From: Syntrophus sp. (in: bacteria)
Lineage (GTDB): Bacteria > Desulfobacterota > Syntrophorhabdia > Syntrophorhabdales > Syntrophorhabdaceae
Length of the DNA: 61,775 nucleotides
Assembly (NCBI GenBank): GCA_013824645.1
Contig: PNOF01000007.1
Span: forward strand, 1 to 61,775
Reading direction: 5' to 3'
The position numbers and the translations under genes are program-made. The notes under the pieces were generated by a model that searched no databases, was not told the DNA's origin, and was given only the letters and a program-made list of their open reading frames with translations. Numbering within the stretch: the first letter of the stretch is position 1; each line of letters starts with the position of its first letter. Shown one piece after another: positions 1 to 9,829 of the stretch.

Positions 1-194
1 GAGATACTCCAGAATAGTGTATAGCATAATCGATGGCAGATAGTCTGGAATGTTTAGTGGATGGGGTGAATGTCGGTTTCTTTTCTTCGCAGAAAATAGC
101 AGACCGGGTCGACAAAGTCCTCAATCATCCTTATAGAATGAGGCATCCGGGTAAAGCGGCACAGCAGGATATCATCGGGCATTATATAGAATTG
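1..194. other. Edge region, no gene recognised
   Basis: This stretch lies downstream of pth and runs off the window edge. Both strands have only short open frames. The minus strand could encode about 42 residues starting with MPDD, but it has no ribosome binding site and resembles no known family. I see nothing else here. Confidence 0.5.
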
Positions 195-752
195 CTATTC
201 CTGGCCACGCTTGTTGAAGAGGCTCATTGCCTTGGCGCTGCCTTCGCGGATAAAGGTGTTCAATGCGTCTGCGGCATTGTCAAGGGCTTCATTGAGGGTT
301 GCAAGCTCATCTTTCCGAAAACGGGTTAAAACATATTCTTCCGTAGCCATGGAAGGATTTCTGCCTATGCCTATCTTTATCCGGTGGAACTGGTCTGAGC
401 CGAGCCGTTCAATGACCGATCTGACACCTTTGTGACCTCCATCTCTGCCATTCCAGCGGATACGTATCTTCCCGAATTCCATATCAAGATCATCATGAAT
501 GACAACAAGGTCCGTCTTATCTATATTCATTTTTTTGATGAGTCTGGAGAGCGGGTCCCCTGAAAGGTTCATGTAGGTATCAGGTTTTGCAAGGACCAGG
601 TCCTCACGGACCCCGATCCTGCAACCTGATTGTTTTTTATTGATTGGGATGTTGAATCGTTCAGAAAAACGGTCAATAACGAGATAACCCATATTATGTC
701 TCGTAAGCGAATATTCAAAACCCTGATTGCCGAGACCGCATAATAAGTACAA
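195..752 (-). CDS. pth: Peptidyl-tRNA hydrolase
   Basis: Cytoplasmic enzyme that releases tRNA from peptidyl-tRNA that has dropped off the ribosome. The 185-residue length is normal. The family signature is clear: the N-terminal GLGN segment, the catalytic histidine in TRHNMGY (about residue 19), the YMNLSG segment, the HDDLD segment and the glycine-rich GGHKGVRS loop. It follows rplY by 15 bases on the same strand, a very common bacterial pairing that suggests co-transcription. The start was chosen at the methionine directly before the first beta-strand. Nothing about it is odd. Confidence 0.97.
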   Translation of the reverse strand: MYLLCGLGNQGFEYSLTRHNMGYLVIDRFSERFNIPINKKQSGCRIGVREDLVLAKPDTYMNLSGDPLSRLIKKMNIDKTDLVVIHDDLDMEFGKIRIRWNGRDGGHKGVRSVIERLGSDQFHRIKIGIGRNPSMATEEYVLTRFRKDELATLNEALDNAADALNTFIREGSAKAMSLFNKRGQE

Positions 753-767
753 AAAAACCTCGATCCC

Positions 768-1418
768 TTAGTCTTTTTCCTTATCCTTCCCTTTCTCTTT
801 CTCTTTTGGTGCTTCCGGTTCTGCCACAGCAACCTCTTCAACAACCTTTTTCTCTTCAACGGTCGGTGGGGTAACCGTCACAATAGCAACACTTCCGCCC
901 TCGAGGAGCTTAACGCCGGAAATAGATATCTGATTAACGTGGAAAGAGTCGCCGATCTCAAGATCAGAAATATCTACAACAATCTCTTCCGGTATCTGCG
1001 TCGGCAAGCATTCAACCTTCATGGACCTTAAGTGGACTTCAATGATACCACCGTTCACTTCGCCTTTTGCCTTACCGGTGAGATGGATGGGTATCTCAAC
1101 CTCAATAATCCTTTCCATAGATACCTGATAGAAGTCGATATGAAGGATCTTATCGTTTAAAACCCCTCTCTGCACCTCTTTTACCATGACAGGTCTGTTT
1201 TCAACGTCCTTATCACCATGCAATTCCATGTCAAATATCAAGTTTCTGCGCATATGCCGTCCCAGCTTTTCCCAATCTTTTGACAAAATGGTTATTGAAA
1301 CGGGTTCAAGGCCCCTTCCGTATAATACCGCAGGTATTTTCCCGTCATTTCTTAATTTACGAGCAATACCCTTTCCTTTTGTGTTCCGTTTATCTGCCCT
1401 TATTAATGTCTGTTCCAT
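768..1418 (-). CDS. rplY: 50S ribosomal protein L25 / general stress protein Ctc
   Basis: Binds 5S rRNA in the large ribosomal subunit. At 216 residues it is the long CTC/TL5 form. It has an N-terminal L25 domain (about residues 1-95, including the R-x-GKIPAVLYGRG segment) and a C-terminal beta domain (about 100-185, ending near TVTPPT). A low-complexity tail of Glu and Lys follows (EKEKGKDKEKD), which is probably disordered. An AGGAGG ribosome binding site precedes the ATG by 7 bases, which supports this start. It sits between prs and pth, as in many Proteobacteria. Confidence 0.97.
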   Translation of the reverse strand: MEQTLIRADKRNTKGKGIARKLRNDGKIPAVLYGRGLEPVSITILSKDWEKLGRHMRRNLIFDMELHGDKDVENRPVMVKEVQRGVLNDKILHIDFYQVSMERIIEVEIPIHLTGKAKGEVNGGIIEVHLRSMKVECLPTQIPEEIVVDISDLEIGDSFHVNQISISGVKLLEGGSVAIVTVTPPTVEEKKVVEEVAVAEPEAPKEKEKGKDKEKD

Positions 1419-1437
1419 CGGTAATCCTCCTAAAAAC

Positions 1438-2376
1438 CTATATAAATAATGAACTCACAGATTCATCGCTGTGTATTCTTTTGATAGCTTCACCAAGAAT
1501 AGGTGAAACATCGAGTACTCTAATCTTTTTTGACTTCCGTGCATTTTCTGAAAGGGGAATGGTGTTTGTGGAAATCATTTCCGTGAGGGATGAATTATCT
1601 ATCCTCTCTATAGCGTTCCCCGAAAGCACCGCGTGCGTACAGCAGGCATAAACAGCCTTTGCTCCGCCTTCCATGATCGCCTCTGCAGCCTGAACAATAG
1701 TGCCACCCGTGTCGATCATATCATCAAGAAGTATTGCAGTCTTGTTTTTCACATCGCCAATGACATGCATCACCTTTGAAACATTGGCTTTTTCGCGTCT
1801 CTTATCAATAATAGCAATAGAGGCGTTGAGCCTTTTTCCGAGTTCACGTGTCCTTTCCACCCCTCCAGCATCGGGTGAAACAATGACAATCTCACCTGTG
1901 ATCTTTTTCTTTAAATAATTTAACTGAACAGGAAGCGCATAGAGGTGGTCCACAGGTATATCGAAGAAACCCTGGATCTGTCCGGCATGAAGATCCATTG
2001 CGAGTACCCTTGAGGCGCCGGCAACGGTAATAAGATTCGCAACAAGCCTCGCCGATATGGACGTCCTCGGAAAAACCTTTCTGTCCTGCCGCCCATAGCC
2101 ATAGTACGGAATAACAACCGTTATTCTCCCCGATGAAGCACGCTTGAGGGCATCAAGCATCACGAGCAGTTCCATGAGATTCTCGTTTACCGGCGGACAT
2201 GTGGGCTGGACAACAAAAGTATCCATACCGCGGACGCTCTCATCAATCTCCACCTGGACCTCACCGTCACTAAAGTGACTTACCTTTGCCTGGCCCAAAG
2301 TCACACCGAGAAACGTGCAGATCTTCTGTGCCAGTTCCGGATTTGCATTTCCTGTCAATATTCTGAGCTTATTCAA
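1438..2376 (-). CDS. prs: Ribose-phosphate pyrophosphokinase
   Basis: Makes PRPP from ribose 5-phosphate and ATP, feeding nucleotide, histidine and tryptophan synthesis. The 312 residues cover the whole family length. Visible motifs are the N-terminal SDGE segment, the flexible loop YGYGRQDRK (about residues 96-104), the [12 protein letters not shown] segment and the PRPP-binding loop DDMIDTGGT (about 218-226). It is 19 bases upstream of rplY, with tRNA-Gln just upstream of prs. The whole block runs in one direction. Confidence 0.98.
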   Translation of the reverse strand: MNKLRILTGNANPELAQKICTFLGVTLGQAKVSHFSDGEVQVEIDESVRGMDTFVVQPTCPPVNENLMELLVMLDALKRASSGRITVVIPYYGYGRQDRKVFPRTSISARLVANLITVAGASRVLAMDLHAGQIQGFFDIPVDHLYALPVQLNYLKKKITGEIVIVSPDAGGVERTRELGKRLNASIAIIDKRREKANVSKVMHVIGDVKNKTAILLDDMIDTGGTIVQAAEAIMEGGAKAVYACCTHAVLSGNAIERIDNSSLTEMISTNTIPLSENARKSKKIRVLDVSPILGEAIKRIHSDESVSSLFI

Positions 2377-2400
2377 TCCATATCTCCCTGAAAATAATTT

Positions 2401-2472
2401 CTGGGGCGGGAGGATTCGAACCTCCGAATGCAGGCTCCAAAGGCCTGTGTCTTACCGCTTGACGACACCCCA
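2401..2472 (-). tRNA. tRNA-Gln (anticodon UUG)
   Basis: Reading the minus strand gives a complete 72-nt cloverleaf. The acceptor stem is TGGGGTG with CGCCCCA, including the U1-A72 pair typical of tRNA-Gln. The anticodon stem is CAGGC/GCCTG with loop CTTTGGA, giving anticodon TTG, and the T arm contains GGTTCGAATCC. The discriminator is G. The 3' CCA is not encoded. It lies between spoVG and prs, where tRNA-Gln is often found in Deltaproteobacteria. Confidence 0.95.
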
Positions 2473-2480
2473 ATGCATCT

Positions 2481-2750
2481 TTACTCCAATTTCTTTTTGT
2501 TATGCTCTTTTTCAAAGGTTTCCAGTACCTTAGTTTCAATTTTATATCTTGTTTCATTATTCAGCGGATGAACAGTATCTCTGTACGAACCATCTTTCAT
2601 CTTCTTGCTCGGCATTGCCACAAAGAGCTTGGTGTCTCCCTGAATAATCTTTAAATCCCTCACGATAAAACAATCATCGAATACAACCGAAGCATATGCC
2701 TTTACCCGTTGTTCATGAACCGCAAATATTTTTACGTCCGTAATCTCCAT
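2481..2750 (-). CDS. spoVG: SpoVG family regulator
   Basis: Small nucleic-acid-binding protein of the SpoVG family (septation/stage V sporulation protein G in Firmicutes, also common in non-sporulating Deltaproteobacteria). The 89 residues start with the family hallmark MEITDVKIF, followed by the internal segments AYASVVFDDCFIVRDLKII and MPSKK. A strong GGGAGGGG site precedes the ATG and lies inside the end of ispE, so the two genes overlap by 38 bases and are probably co-transcribed. Its target here cannot be told from sequence. Confidence 0.93.
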   Translation of the reverse strand: MEITDVKIFAVHEQRVKAYASVVFDDCFIVRDLKIIQGDTKLFVAMPSKKMKDGSYRDTVHPLNNETRYKIETKVLETFEKEHNKKKLE

Positions 2751-3600
2751 AAGCGTTTCCCCTCCCTAAACTATTTGCTATAAAAACGCTGCCCATATTC
2801 TGAACAAAACGAGATGCTCTTCGGGCATCCCTATCGTTTTGAAATATACCAAATACCGAAGAACCGCTTCCACTCATCAAAGAACCGAAAGCGCCTGCCT
2901 CCATTATTTTATCTTTAATCGTCTTAATTTCAGGGCACATTAATATTCCGATTTGTTCAAGATCGTTTTCCAGACTATTGGCAATACCACCTATGCTTTT
3001 GAAATTACCCCTCAATTTAATATCATTTTCATTGTTTGTCAACACGATTTTTAGTCTCCCATAGACCTCTTTTGTCTGTATAATGACGCCGGGATAGACT
3101 ACAAGGTACGAAAGAGGGGGCAGTTCCATAGGAGTAATAATATCTCCTATGCCTTCCATGATACAAGGTTTACCGTAGAGAAAAAGCGGCACATCGGCGC
3201 CTATTCTTTTGCCAATACCTATCAATTCTTCATCGGTAATAGATAATTGCCATATTTTGGAGAGTCCTTCCAGGACTGTTGCCGCATCGCTGCTCGGTCC
3301 CCCGAGACCACTGCCGATGGGAATCATCTTTTCCACATCTATACGAACCCCCTTATGGATCGAATAGGTTTCCTTGAGGAGTTTTGCGGCCCGATAAAGG
3401 GTATTTCCCTCACCATCGGGCAGGATATCCTTATCGTCTCTGACCATGATTACATCATCATCAACCTCTTCAATGTGGATCACATCATAGAGCGCTATGG
3501 GATCAACAAGGCTAATAATGTTATGATATCCGTCAGGCCTCTTTGATAGGACCTTGAGAAAAAGATTGACCTTTGCGGGAGCGTAAAAGGTGTGCTTCAT
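2713..3600 (-). CDS. ispE: 4-diphosphocytidyl-2-C-methyl-D-erythritol kinase
   Basis: GHMP-family kinase that phosphorylates CDP-methylerythritol in the non-mevalonate isoprenoid pathway. The 295 residues match the family. The N-terminal AKVNLFLKV segment and the ATP-binding glycine loop PIGSGLGGPSSDAA (about residues 94-107) are present, as is the C-terminal MSGSGSSVFGIF segment. It overlaps spoVG at its 3' end and follows rng by about 50 bases. Confidence 0.96.
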   Translation of the reverse strand: MKHTFYAPAKVNLFLKVLSKRPDGYHNIISLVDPIALYDVIHIEEVDDDVIMVRDDKDILPDGEGNTLYRAAKLLKETYSIHKGVRIDVEKMIPIGSGLGGPSSDAATVLEGLSKIWQLSITDEELIGIGKRIGADVPLFLYGKPCIMEGIGDIITPMELPPLSYLVVYPGVIIQTKEVYGRLKIVLTNNENDIKLRGNFKSIGGIANSLENDLEQIGILMCPEIKTIKDKIMEAGAFGSLMSGSGSSVFGIFQNDRDARRASRFVQNMGSVFIANSLGRGNAYGDYGRKNICGS

Positions 3601-3649
3601 GGCAAATTGACAATAACCATGGTTATTGTAGTGTGGTCATTGATTATCC

Positions 3650-5131
3650 TCACTTAACTCCCTCAATGTTGAATTTGTCTATGCTGAAAGCGGGATTTGC
3701 GATAATATTTACCTTTGTTGTATAAGTATTTTCAATATATTCCAGAGAACTTTTCTCCTCTTCATAGAGCAGTCTTGCCACCTCAGGCGAAAGATAGATA
3801 TTGAATTTTTTCCCTTCACCTTTTTTCGAAGCACTGGCAAGCTCTCTTAATACCTCATAACAGACAGTGTACCTTGATTTTATATAACCGCAACCTTCGC
3901 AGTTGGGACAGGTCTCTGAAAGGAGATTGACAATATTATGTCTCGTACGTTTTCTCGTTAACTGGACAACACCAATTTCGCTTATAGGGTATGCAAAAGT
4001 TTTTATTCTGTCTTTTTTGAGCACTTCAACAAGGGCCTGGAAGACCATCTCCCTCGACTCCTTTTTTTCCATGTCGATGAAATCGATGACAATGATACCC
4101 CCGATGTTCCTGAGTCTGATCTGATAGGCAATCTCTTTCACCGCTTCCAGGTTCGTTCTGAGTATTGTATCTTCAAGGTTTTTTTTCCCCAGATATCTGC
4201 CGGTATTGACATCGATAACAGTGAGGGCCTCTGTATAGTCAAGGACAATATCCCCGCCTGATTTCAGCCATATTTTTTTCTGCAGGAGTTTCGCGATCTC
4301 GATCTCGATTCCGTATACCTCGAAGATAGGATCTTTTTCATCGAAATAGGCTACTTCACATGCTTCTTCCGACAGATATTCCTTCACAAATTCGGCAACC
4401 TTTTTATATACAAACTCGTCATCGATAGCGATCTTTTTAAGATTGTGCGAGTGCAGATCACGGATAATCCTGAAGATGATGCCCATCTCCTGATGAAGGA
4501 CACAGGGAGCGCGGGTGTCTTTTGATTTCTCCTGTATACTCTCCCAGATCCTGATGAGAAAGTTAAGATCAGTCTTGAATTCATCGTTACTTTTCCCTTC
4601 CGATGCGGTTCGCGCAATAATCCCGTAACCGGCGGGACACATTTCTTTCAATAACGTTGCAAGTCTCTTTCTTTCATCTTCCTGTTCTATCCTGCGCGAT
4701 ACACCGATATGATCCGTTCCCGGCATCAGTACAAGCAATCTGCCAGGCAAGGTGATTTTTGATGTTACCCGTGTCCCCTTCTGGCCGATAGGTTCACGTG
4801 AGACCTGAACAATCAGTTCCTGTCCATCCTCAAGAACACCTTCTATCCTCTCGTTACGCTCAAAATGGTATTCGGAATCATCAAACTCCTCATACATCAT
4901 CCTGTCGAGAACAATATCACCGACGTAAAGAAAGGCAGATTTCTCAAGTCCGACATCAATAAAAGCGGCATCCATACCAGGGACAATCCTCACCACTTTG
5001 CCCTTATAGATACTCCCAACCATGCTGTGGCCATTTTTCTGTTCTATGAAAATTTCAACCAGGACACCGTTTTCCAGAAATGCTATTCTGGTTTCGTTAA
5101 AGGTTACATTAATAATTAATTCAGCCGCCAT
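3650..5131 (-). CDS. rng: Ribonuclease G/E family endoribonuclease
   Basis: Single-strand-specific endoribonuclease for 16S rRNA maturation and mRNA decay. At 493 residues it has RNase G length, without the long degradosome tail of RNase E. An S1 domain lies near residues 38-110 (GSIYKGKVVRIVPGMDAAFIDVG). Catalytic aspartates are expected in VIDVNTG and IIVIDFIDM. The zinc-link pair appears as CPNCEGCGY. It overlaps the upstream radical SAM gene by 11 bases, a common deltaproteobacterial linkage, and the two are probably translated from one mRNA. Confidence 0.95.
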   Translation of the reverse strand: MAAELIINVTFNETRIAFLENGVLVEIFIEQKNGHSMVGSIYKGKVVRIVPGMDAAFIDVGLEKSAFLYVGDIVLDRMMYEEFDDSEYHFERNERIEGVLEDGQELIVQVSREPIGQKGTRVTSKITLPGRLLVLMPGTDHIGVSRRIEQEDERKRLATLLKEMCPAGYGIIARTASEGKSNDEFKTDLNFLIRIWESIQEKSKDTRAPCVLHQEMGIIFRIIRDLHSHNLKKIAIDDEFVYKKVAEFVKEYLSEEACEVAYFDEKDPIFEVYGIEIEIAKLLQKKIWLKSGGDIVLDYTEALTVIDVNTGRYLGKKNLEDTILRTNLEAVKEIAYQIRLRNIGGIIVIDFIDMEKKESREMVFQALVEVLKKDRIKTFAYPISEIGVVQLTRKRTRHNIVNLLSETCPNCEGCGYIKSRYTVCYEVLRELASASKKGEGKKFNIYLSPEVARLLYEEEKSSLEYIENTYTTKVNIIANPAFSIDKFNIEGVK

Positions 5132-7394
5132 AGATCCTTCTCGCTTCTATTTTTATTATTCTCTCAAATCTTCCTTGTGCCAACAATGTTTTCACCCGTC
5201 TCCCTCTCCACAAATAGAAATACTTGCCTCCGGATTTTTTCCACTGGACAAATTCATTACCAATATCTTGTTCGGTAATTAAAATATACAGATATTCTTT
5301 TACCATATCTTTCAGGGTCCCTTCAATAAACTCCTCTATTTTCATACCATCAGGCATACTCCGGTTTATCCTTTCAACTATGTCTCTATTTATTATAACG
5401 CCTTGTGCAGCATCAATCTCTATACCTTCACAGGTACTTTCAATCCCCATCGGCAAGGCATCGGATAATACAATCTTCGGCATGGGATGATATTTACCAT
5501 GCATCTTGATTTTTACCCCTGAGGACCTGATGGCCCTTAAGACAATATTCATCGTGTCGATATGACCGATATAGCGGGCATCTCCGCATTTTTTGTATCG
5601 GAAGGTAAACTTTCTGGCAACAACAGGATCGGGAATTGCGGTTATGAGCACAGTATTTTCCGGCTCATAGCCCTTGGGCTGTGGTGTGTGATCGGCTTTA
5701 CTACATTCAATGCCGCATCCGGCACATCCTTCATGGCAGTCGATCGTCTTTTGACAACCCTCTGCCTTTTCAAATTCCTCTTCAAAAAAAGAGTGGTCTA
5801 TCCCGGTATCGATGAATGACCATGGTAAGGGTTGGCCGCACTTGCGTTCCCCCAGATACATCCGGATATCAACACCGTTTTTCTCAAACCATTCTTCATA
5901 CAACCGGGGTGAAAAATATTCCCTCCACGCTTCAAGCCTGGCACCCTTTTGGAAAAGAAACTCAAAGAGTCCGGAAAGCTTCTCGTCACCCCTTGATATA
6001 ATAGCCTCCACGAGGCTTACCTTTGTATCCCGATAATTTACTTTAACCCCCCTGCCCTTCAAAACCTTTTTCAAAAAAACCATCTTTTCCTGTAACACCC
6101 CTTCATCTTCCATGGGAAGCCACTGAAAGGGGGTATGAGGCTTGGGAATAAAGGGAGAAACAGAAAGGTTTACTTCGATCCCTTCTTTGCGAAAGGGTTC
6201 TATAAGTTCTTTCATACGCAAAAGGTCCTCTTCTGTTTCCCAGGGAAACCCCACCATCATATAAAGCTTTAGTCTTCTCCAGCCATTCTTTTTAAGAAGG
6301 GGCAATTGCTGCGTCAGAAGATCAACGTCAATATTTTTATTGAGCCTGCACCGAAGTTCATCTGTGGCCGCTTCAAGAGCAAAGGTAAATCCTGTCCGGG
6401 CAATGGTGCTTATGGCGGATATCTCCTTTTCTCCAATACTTCCTATCTTCAAAGAGGGCAAGGAAAGAGATACACCGGGGTACCGCGATTTCACGTAATC
6501 AATAACATTGAAAAGAGCGCTGTAATCGCCTGAACTTAAAGAAAGAAGAGAAACCTCTTCGTAACCCGTTTCTGCCAGGGCCCGATCAATTATGTCCGTT
6601 ACCACCTCAAAGGAACGCTCTCTATAGGGTCTGTAACCGAAACCGGCAAGACAGAACCTGCAACCATTGCCGCATCCCCGCGATACCTCGACATTGAGCC
6701 TGTTATGAATACTGCCGACCGTCGGGACAGGAGGACTTATCGGGTGGTAGCTCGTATTTAAATCTTTTATATATTGTCTCTTTATCGCTTCTTTCGGAAA
6801 AAGGGGGGCATAGACCCCTTCAAATCGTGCAAGCTCTTCTATCACATCTATTCTCGGTAAACCCTTCAGCAGCCTTAACGCCTTCAATATATTGACAAGC
6901 ACTTCATCGGCTTCGCCGACGACAATAAGGTCGAAAAACCGTTCATACTGCCTCGGATTGAGCATGAGCGGTCCTCCGCCGATGACAATGGGACCCTCTT
7001 CCTCCCTGTCTTCAGCACAAATCCTTACGCCTCCGAGATCAAGCATGTTGAGGACATTCGTCACATTAAGCTCATAGGTCATGGAAAAACCGATAATATC
7101 CATGTCTTTCAGGGGCGTTTTTGATTCGAGGGTAAAGAGAAAAGTGTTGCTCTCTTTCAGATGTTTTTCCATGTCAACCCAGGGGGCAAAACACCGCTCA
7201 CACCATACACGATCAATATTGTTAGCTATTTCATAGAGAAGAAAATGGCCGAAATAGGACATGCCGATCTCATAGACATCGGGGTAACAGAGCGCAAATC
7301 TCACTTCAACATTATCAGGGTTTTTGATAACGCGGTGAGGTTCTATGCCCGTATAACGGGCCGGTTTCATAATATGATTCGGAATCTTCAGCAT
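5121..7394 (-). CDS. Two-domain radical SAM protein (TIGR03960 type with DUF2344)
   Basis: The 757-residue protein has three parts. An N-terminal B12-binding-like region (about 1-200) is followed by a radical SAM core with the cluster motif CGNGCRFC (C-x3-C-x2-C, about residues 239-246). A C-terminal DUF2344 domain (about 565-740) begins near TFRYKKCGDARYIGHID. The fusion is a recognised family that is almost always encoded next to rng, as here. The reaction is not established; RNA or tRNA modification has been guessed from that linkage. No strong ribosome binding site is seen at the chosen start; an alternative is the methionine 8 residues in (MKPARY). Confidence 0.9.
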   Translation of the reverse strand: MLKIPNHIMKPARYTGIEPHRVIKNPDNVEVRFALCYPDVYEIGMSYFGHFLLYEIANNIDRVWCERCFAPWVDMEKHLKESNTFLFTLESKTPLKDMDIIGFSMTYELNVTNVLNMLDLGGVRICAEDREEEGPIVIGGGPLMLNPRQYERFFDLIVVGEADEVLVNILKALRLLKGLPRIDVIEELARFEGVYAPLFPKEAIKRQYIKDLNTSYHPISPPVPTVGSIHNRLNVEVSRGCGNGCRFCLAGFGYRPYRERSFEVVTDIIDRALAETGYEEVSLLSLSSGDYSALFNVIDYVKSRYPGVSLSLPSLKIGSIGEKEISAISTIARTGFTFALEAATDELRCRLNKNIDVDLLTQQLPLLKKNGWRRLKLYMMVGFPWETEEDLLRMKELIEPFRKEGIEVNLSVSPFIPKPHTPFQWLPMEDEGVLQEKMVFLKKVLKGRGVKVNYRDTKVSLVEAIISRGDEKLSGLFEFLFQKGARLEAWREYFSPRLYEEWFEKNGVDIRMYLGERKCGQPLPWSFIDTGIDHSFFEEEFEKAEGCQKTIDCHEGCAGCGIECSKADHTPQPKGYEPENTVLITAIPDPVVARKFTFRYKKCGDARYIGHIDTMNIVLRAIRSSGVKIKMHGKYHPMPKIVLSDALPMGIESTCEGIEIDAAQGVIINRDIVERINRSMPDGMKIEEFIEGTLKDMVKEYLYILITEQDIGNEFVQWKKSGGKYFYLWRGRRVKTLLAQGRFERIIKIEARRIYGG

Positions 7395-7480
7395 AATTTA
7401 TAGTAGGGTACTACGAAACGAAGAATTAAGAACGAAGAATATTGTAATTCTTAATCACTTTCTCTCATGTATACCTTTTC

Positions 7481-8836
7481 TCAATTCTCCTTCATAACAC
7501 GTGAAAGGTCACCCATAACCATATTCTGAATCCTGTCAAGGGCTTCCTGATTTGTCGCTTCGAATCTGAGCACCAGAATAGGCTGTGTATTGGAAGACCT
7601 CACCAACCCCCAGCCATCATCAAACGTGACCCTTACACCGTCGGTATCAATGACCTTGAATTTACTTTTATAGTATTCCGTAAGCTTACGCACAACATCA
7701 AATTTCACATTATCGGGACAATCCATCCGTATCTCCGGCGTAAAATACATCTTCGGCAGATCACTGAGAAACTCGGAAACGGGTCTTCCGTCTTTTTCCA
7801 TGATCTCCAAAAACCGCAGTGAAGCATAGATGGCATCATCATACCCGAAAAATCTGTCGGCAAAAAAGATATGGCCGCTCATCTCACCACCCATGAGAGC
7901 GCCCAATTCCTGCATCTTTTGTTTAATGAGCGAATGGCCTGCTTTCCACATGACAGGCTTGCCGCCACGTTTTTCGATATCTTCAAAGAGATTCGCGGAA
8001 CACTTCACTTCGGAAACAAAGGAAGCGCCTTTATTCTCTTTGAGAATATCCCGGGCAAGGATGATCATCAGGTAGTCACCCCAGATAATGTTGCCCTTCT
8101 CATCAATGACACCGATCCGGTCTGCATCGCCGTCGTATCCGATACCCACATGGGCACCCCGCTCCACCACTGTTTTTCTGAGGGTTATAAGATTCTTTTC
8201 AACGGTAGGATCCGGGAAGTGGTTCGGAAAATGACCATCCATATCGCAGAAAAGCTCGATGACCTCCTGCCCCATTTCCCTCATGATGGGCGTCGCAACA
8301 ACACCACCGGTACCATTGCCTGCATCGATAACAACTTTGAAGCCTTTATTCAGTTTAATATTGGACCGCAGGAATCCATAGTAGTCGGAAATGATTGTAC
8401 TGTATGTTTCACAAGAACCTTGACCCTTTACAAATTGTCCTCCCTCGATAATCTTCCTGAGTTCCTGAATCTGATCACCGTGAATAGTCCATTTGCCAAT
8501 GGCCACTTTAAAACCATTCATCTCAGGCGGGTTATGACTCCCCGTCACCATAATACCGCCCTCCACATCAAGGGTAAAAAGAGAATAATAAAAGAGCGGC
8601 GTCGGTACAAGCCCCAGATCAACAACATGCAAACCGCTGTCAACCATGGCTTCAACAAGGAGGTCACGGTAATGCTCCGAAGAAAGCCTGCAATCACGGG
8701 CAATAGATGCCTTCTTTTTTCCCTCTGCCGTCATACGGGCGGCAAAAGCCCTTCCGATATCCCTCACCACATCATCGGTCAGGTCCTTCTCTACGTTGCC
8801 CCTGATATCGTATTCTCTGAAAATCTCTTTATTCAT
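7481..8836 (-). CDS. Phosphomannomutase/phosphoglucomutase
   Basis: Interconverts hexose 1- and 6-phosphates for glycan and glycogen synthesis. The 451-residue protein has the alpha-D-phosphohexomutase domains in order. The phosphoserine loop is TGSHNPPEMNG (about residues 98-108; the Ala of the usual TASHNP is Gly here). The metal loop is GYDGDADR, and the C-terminal phosphate-binding segment is RSSNTQPILVLRFEA. It overlaps nothing and is 8 bases from the upstream ROK kinase, so the two are likely one unit for sugar phosphate supply. It could use mannose, glucose or both. Confidence 0.94.
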   Translation of the reverse strand: MNKEIFREYDIRGNVEKDLTDDVVRDIGRAFAARMTAEGKKKASIARDCRLSSEHYRDLLVEAMVDSGLHVVDLGLVPTPLFYYSLFTLDVEGGIMVTGSHNPPEMNGFKVAIGKWTIHGDQIQELRKIIEGGQFVKGQGSCETYSTIISDYYGFLRSNIKLNKGFKVVIDAGNGTGGVVATPIMREMGQEVIELFCDMDGHFPNHFPDPTVEKNLITLRKTVVERGAHVGIGYDGDADRIGVIDEKGNIIWGDYLMIILARDILKENKGASFVSEVKCSANLFEDIEKRGGKPVMWKAGHSLIKQKMQELGALMGGEMSGHIFFADRFFGYDDAIYASLRFLEIMEKDGRPVSEFLSDLPKMYFTPEIRMDCPDNVKFDVVRKLTEYYKSKFKVIDTDGVRVTFDDGWGLVRSSNTQPILVLRFEATNQEALDRIQNMVMGDLSRVMKEN

Positions 8837-8844
8837 AACTGCCT

Positions 8845-9786
8845 CTATTCTTCAATATATGCAGCGCCCAGAAGTGCCGCTTCTTCGCCAAGTTTTGCTT
8901 TTTCTATCTGTAAACCATGAAGCGACGCCGTCATAGCCCTCTTGTTGAGGACTACCTTCATCTCATCGATAAGGTGTTTCGTGCTGTATATAACGCCGCC
9001 GCCGAGTAAAACAATCTCCGGATTCAATAAATTCACAAGGCTTGCGATACCAGCTCCCAGATACTCAATAACTTCCTGCCAGACATGGCCGCAAAACTCA
9101 TCGCCCAACAGGTATGCTTCTTCTATGGTGCCCGTATGGAGATTCGCCATATCCCCATTGATAATATCCCCTATTTTTCCCCTATACCCTTCCTGAATCC
9201 TTTTTTTTACCCTTTTAACAATATACCAGCCACCGCAATATGCTTCAAAACACCCCTTGTTGCCGCAATTACACCGATATCCATAAGGATTGAGAATGGT
9301 GTGACCCACCTCACCGCCGACATTTGAAAAACCCCTGTACAGTTTTCCGTCGACAATGAGACCTCCACCAATGCCTGTACCCACAAAGATGCCAAGAACA
9401 TCTTTCGGCACACCTTTGAATCCGAACTTCCATTCACCGTACGTTGCAGCATTCACATCATTTTCGATACACGTCTGAATTTCTATTGCCTTTTCGATAT
9501 CTCCCCTGAGGTCCACGTTATGCCACCTCAAATTGGGAGAAAAGAGTATTTTTTTTGATTCTTTGTCTATCTGGCCTGCTGTCGCTATTCCAATCCGGTC
9601 TATTGCCCTTTTCTGAAGGCCTGACTCGTTTATCAATTCCTGTATCAGGCGAATGATATCCTCCAGTATGGCCCCGTATGTCCTTGCGGCTCCCGTGGGA
9701 ATTCTTTTCGTAGATGTTACCGCGCCCGCATCACTGATAATACCGGCAATAATCTTAGTTCCACCTATGTCTATTCCGATTCTCAT
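8845..9786 (-). CDS. ROK family sugar kinase, probably glucokinase
   Basis: The 313-residue protein has the ATP-binding DIGGTK segment (residues 5-10), the sugar-binding region with GGEVGHTIL, and the ROK zinc site CNCGNKGCFE. It lacks an N-terminal helix-turn-helix, so it is a kinase and not a ROK repressor. It is paired with the phosphohexomutase downstream, consistent with glucose phosphorylation and routing to glucose 1-phosphate. The substrate is inferred from family and context and could be another hexose. Confidence 0.92.
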   Translation of the reverse strand: MRIGIDIGGTKIIAGIISDAGAVTSTKRIPTGAARTYGAILEDIIRLIQELINESGLQKRAIDRIGIATAGQIDKESKKILFSPNLRWHNVDLRGDIEKAIEIQTCIENDVNAATYGEWKFGFKGVPKDVLGIFVGTGIGGGLIVDGKLYRGFSNVGGEVGHTILNPYGYRCNCGNKGCFEAYCGGWYIVKRVKKRIQEGYRGKIGDIINGDMANLHTGTIEEAYLLGDEFCGHVWQEVIEYLGAGIASLVNLLNPEIVLLGGGVIYSTKHLIDEMKVVLNKRAMTASLHGLQIEKAKLGEEAALLGAAYIEE

Positions 9787-9829
9787 CTCGTCTCTCTTCC
9801 TGAGGGATCAGTCATTTACCATTTACCAT

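Noticed and set aside
33-329. A 98-codon plus-strand frame at the start of the window
   Set aside because: Mostly antisense to pth; no family match.
7871-8920. A 349-codon open frame on the plus strand
   Set aside because: It lies fully antisense to the phosphohexomutase gene and the end of the ROK kinase gene, has no ribosome binding site and no family-like residues.
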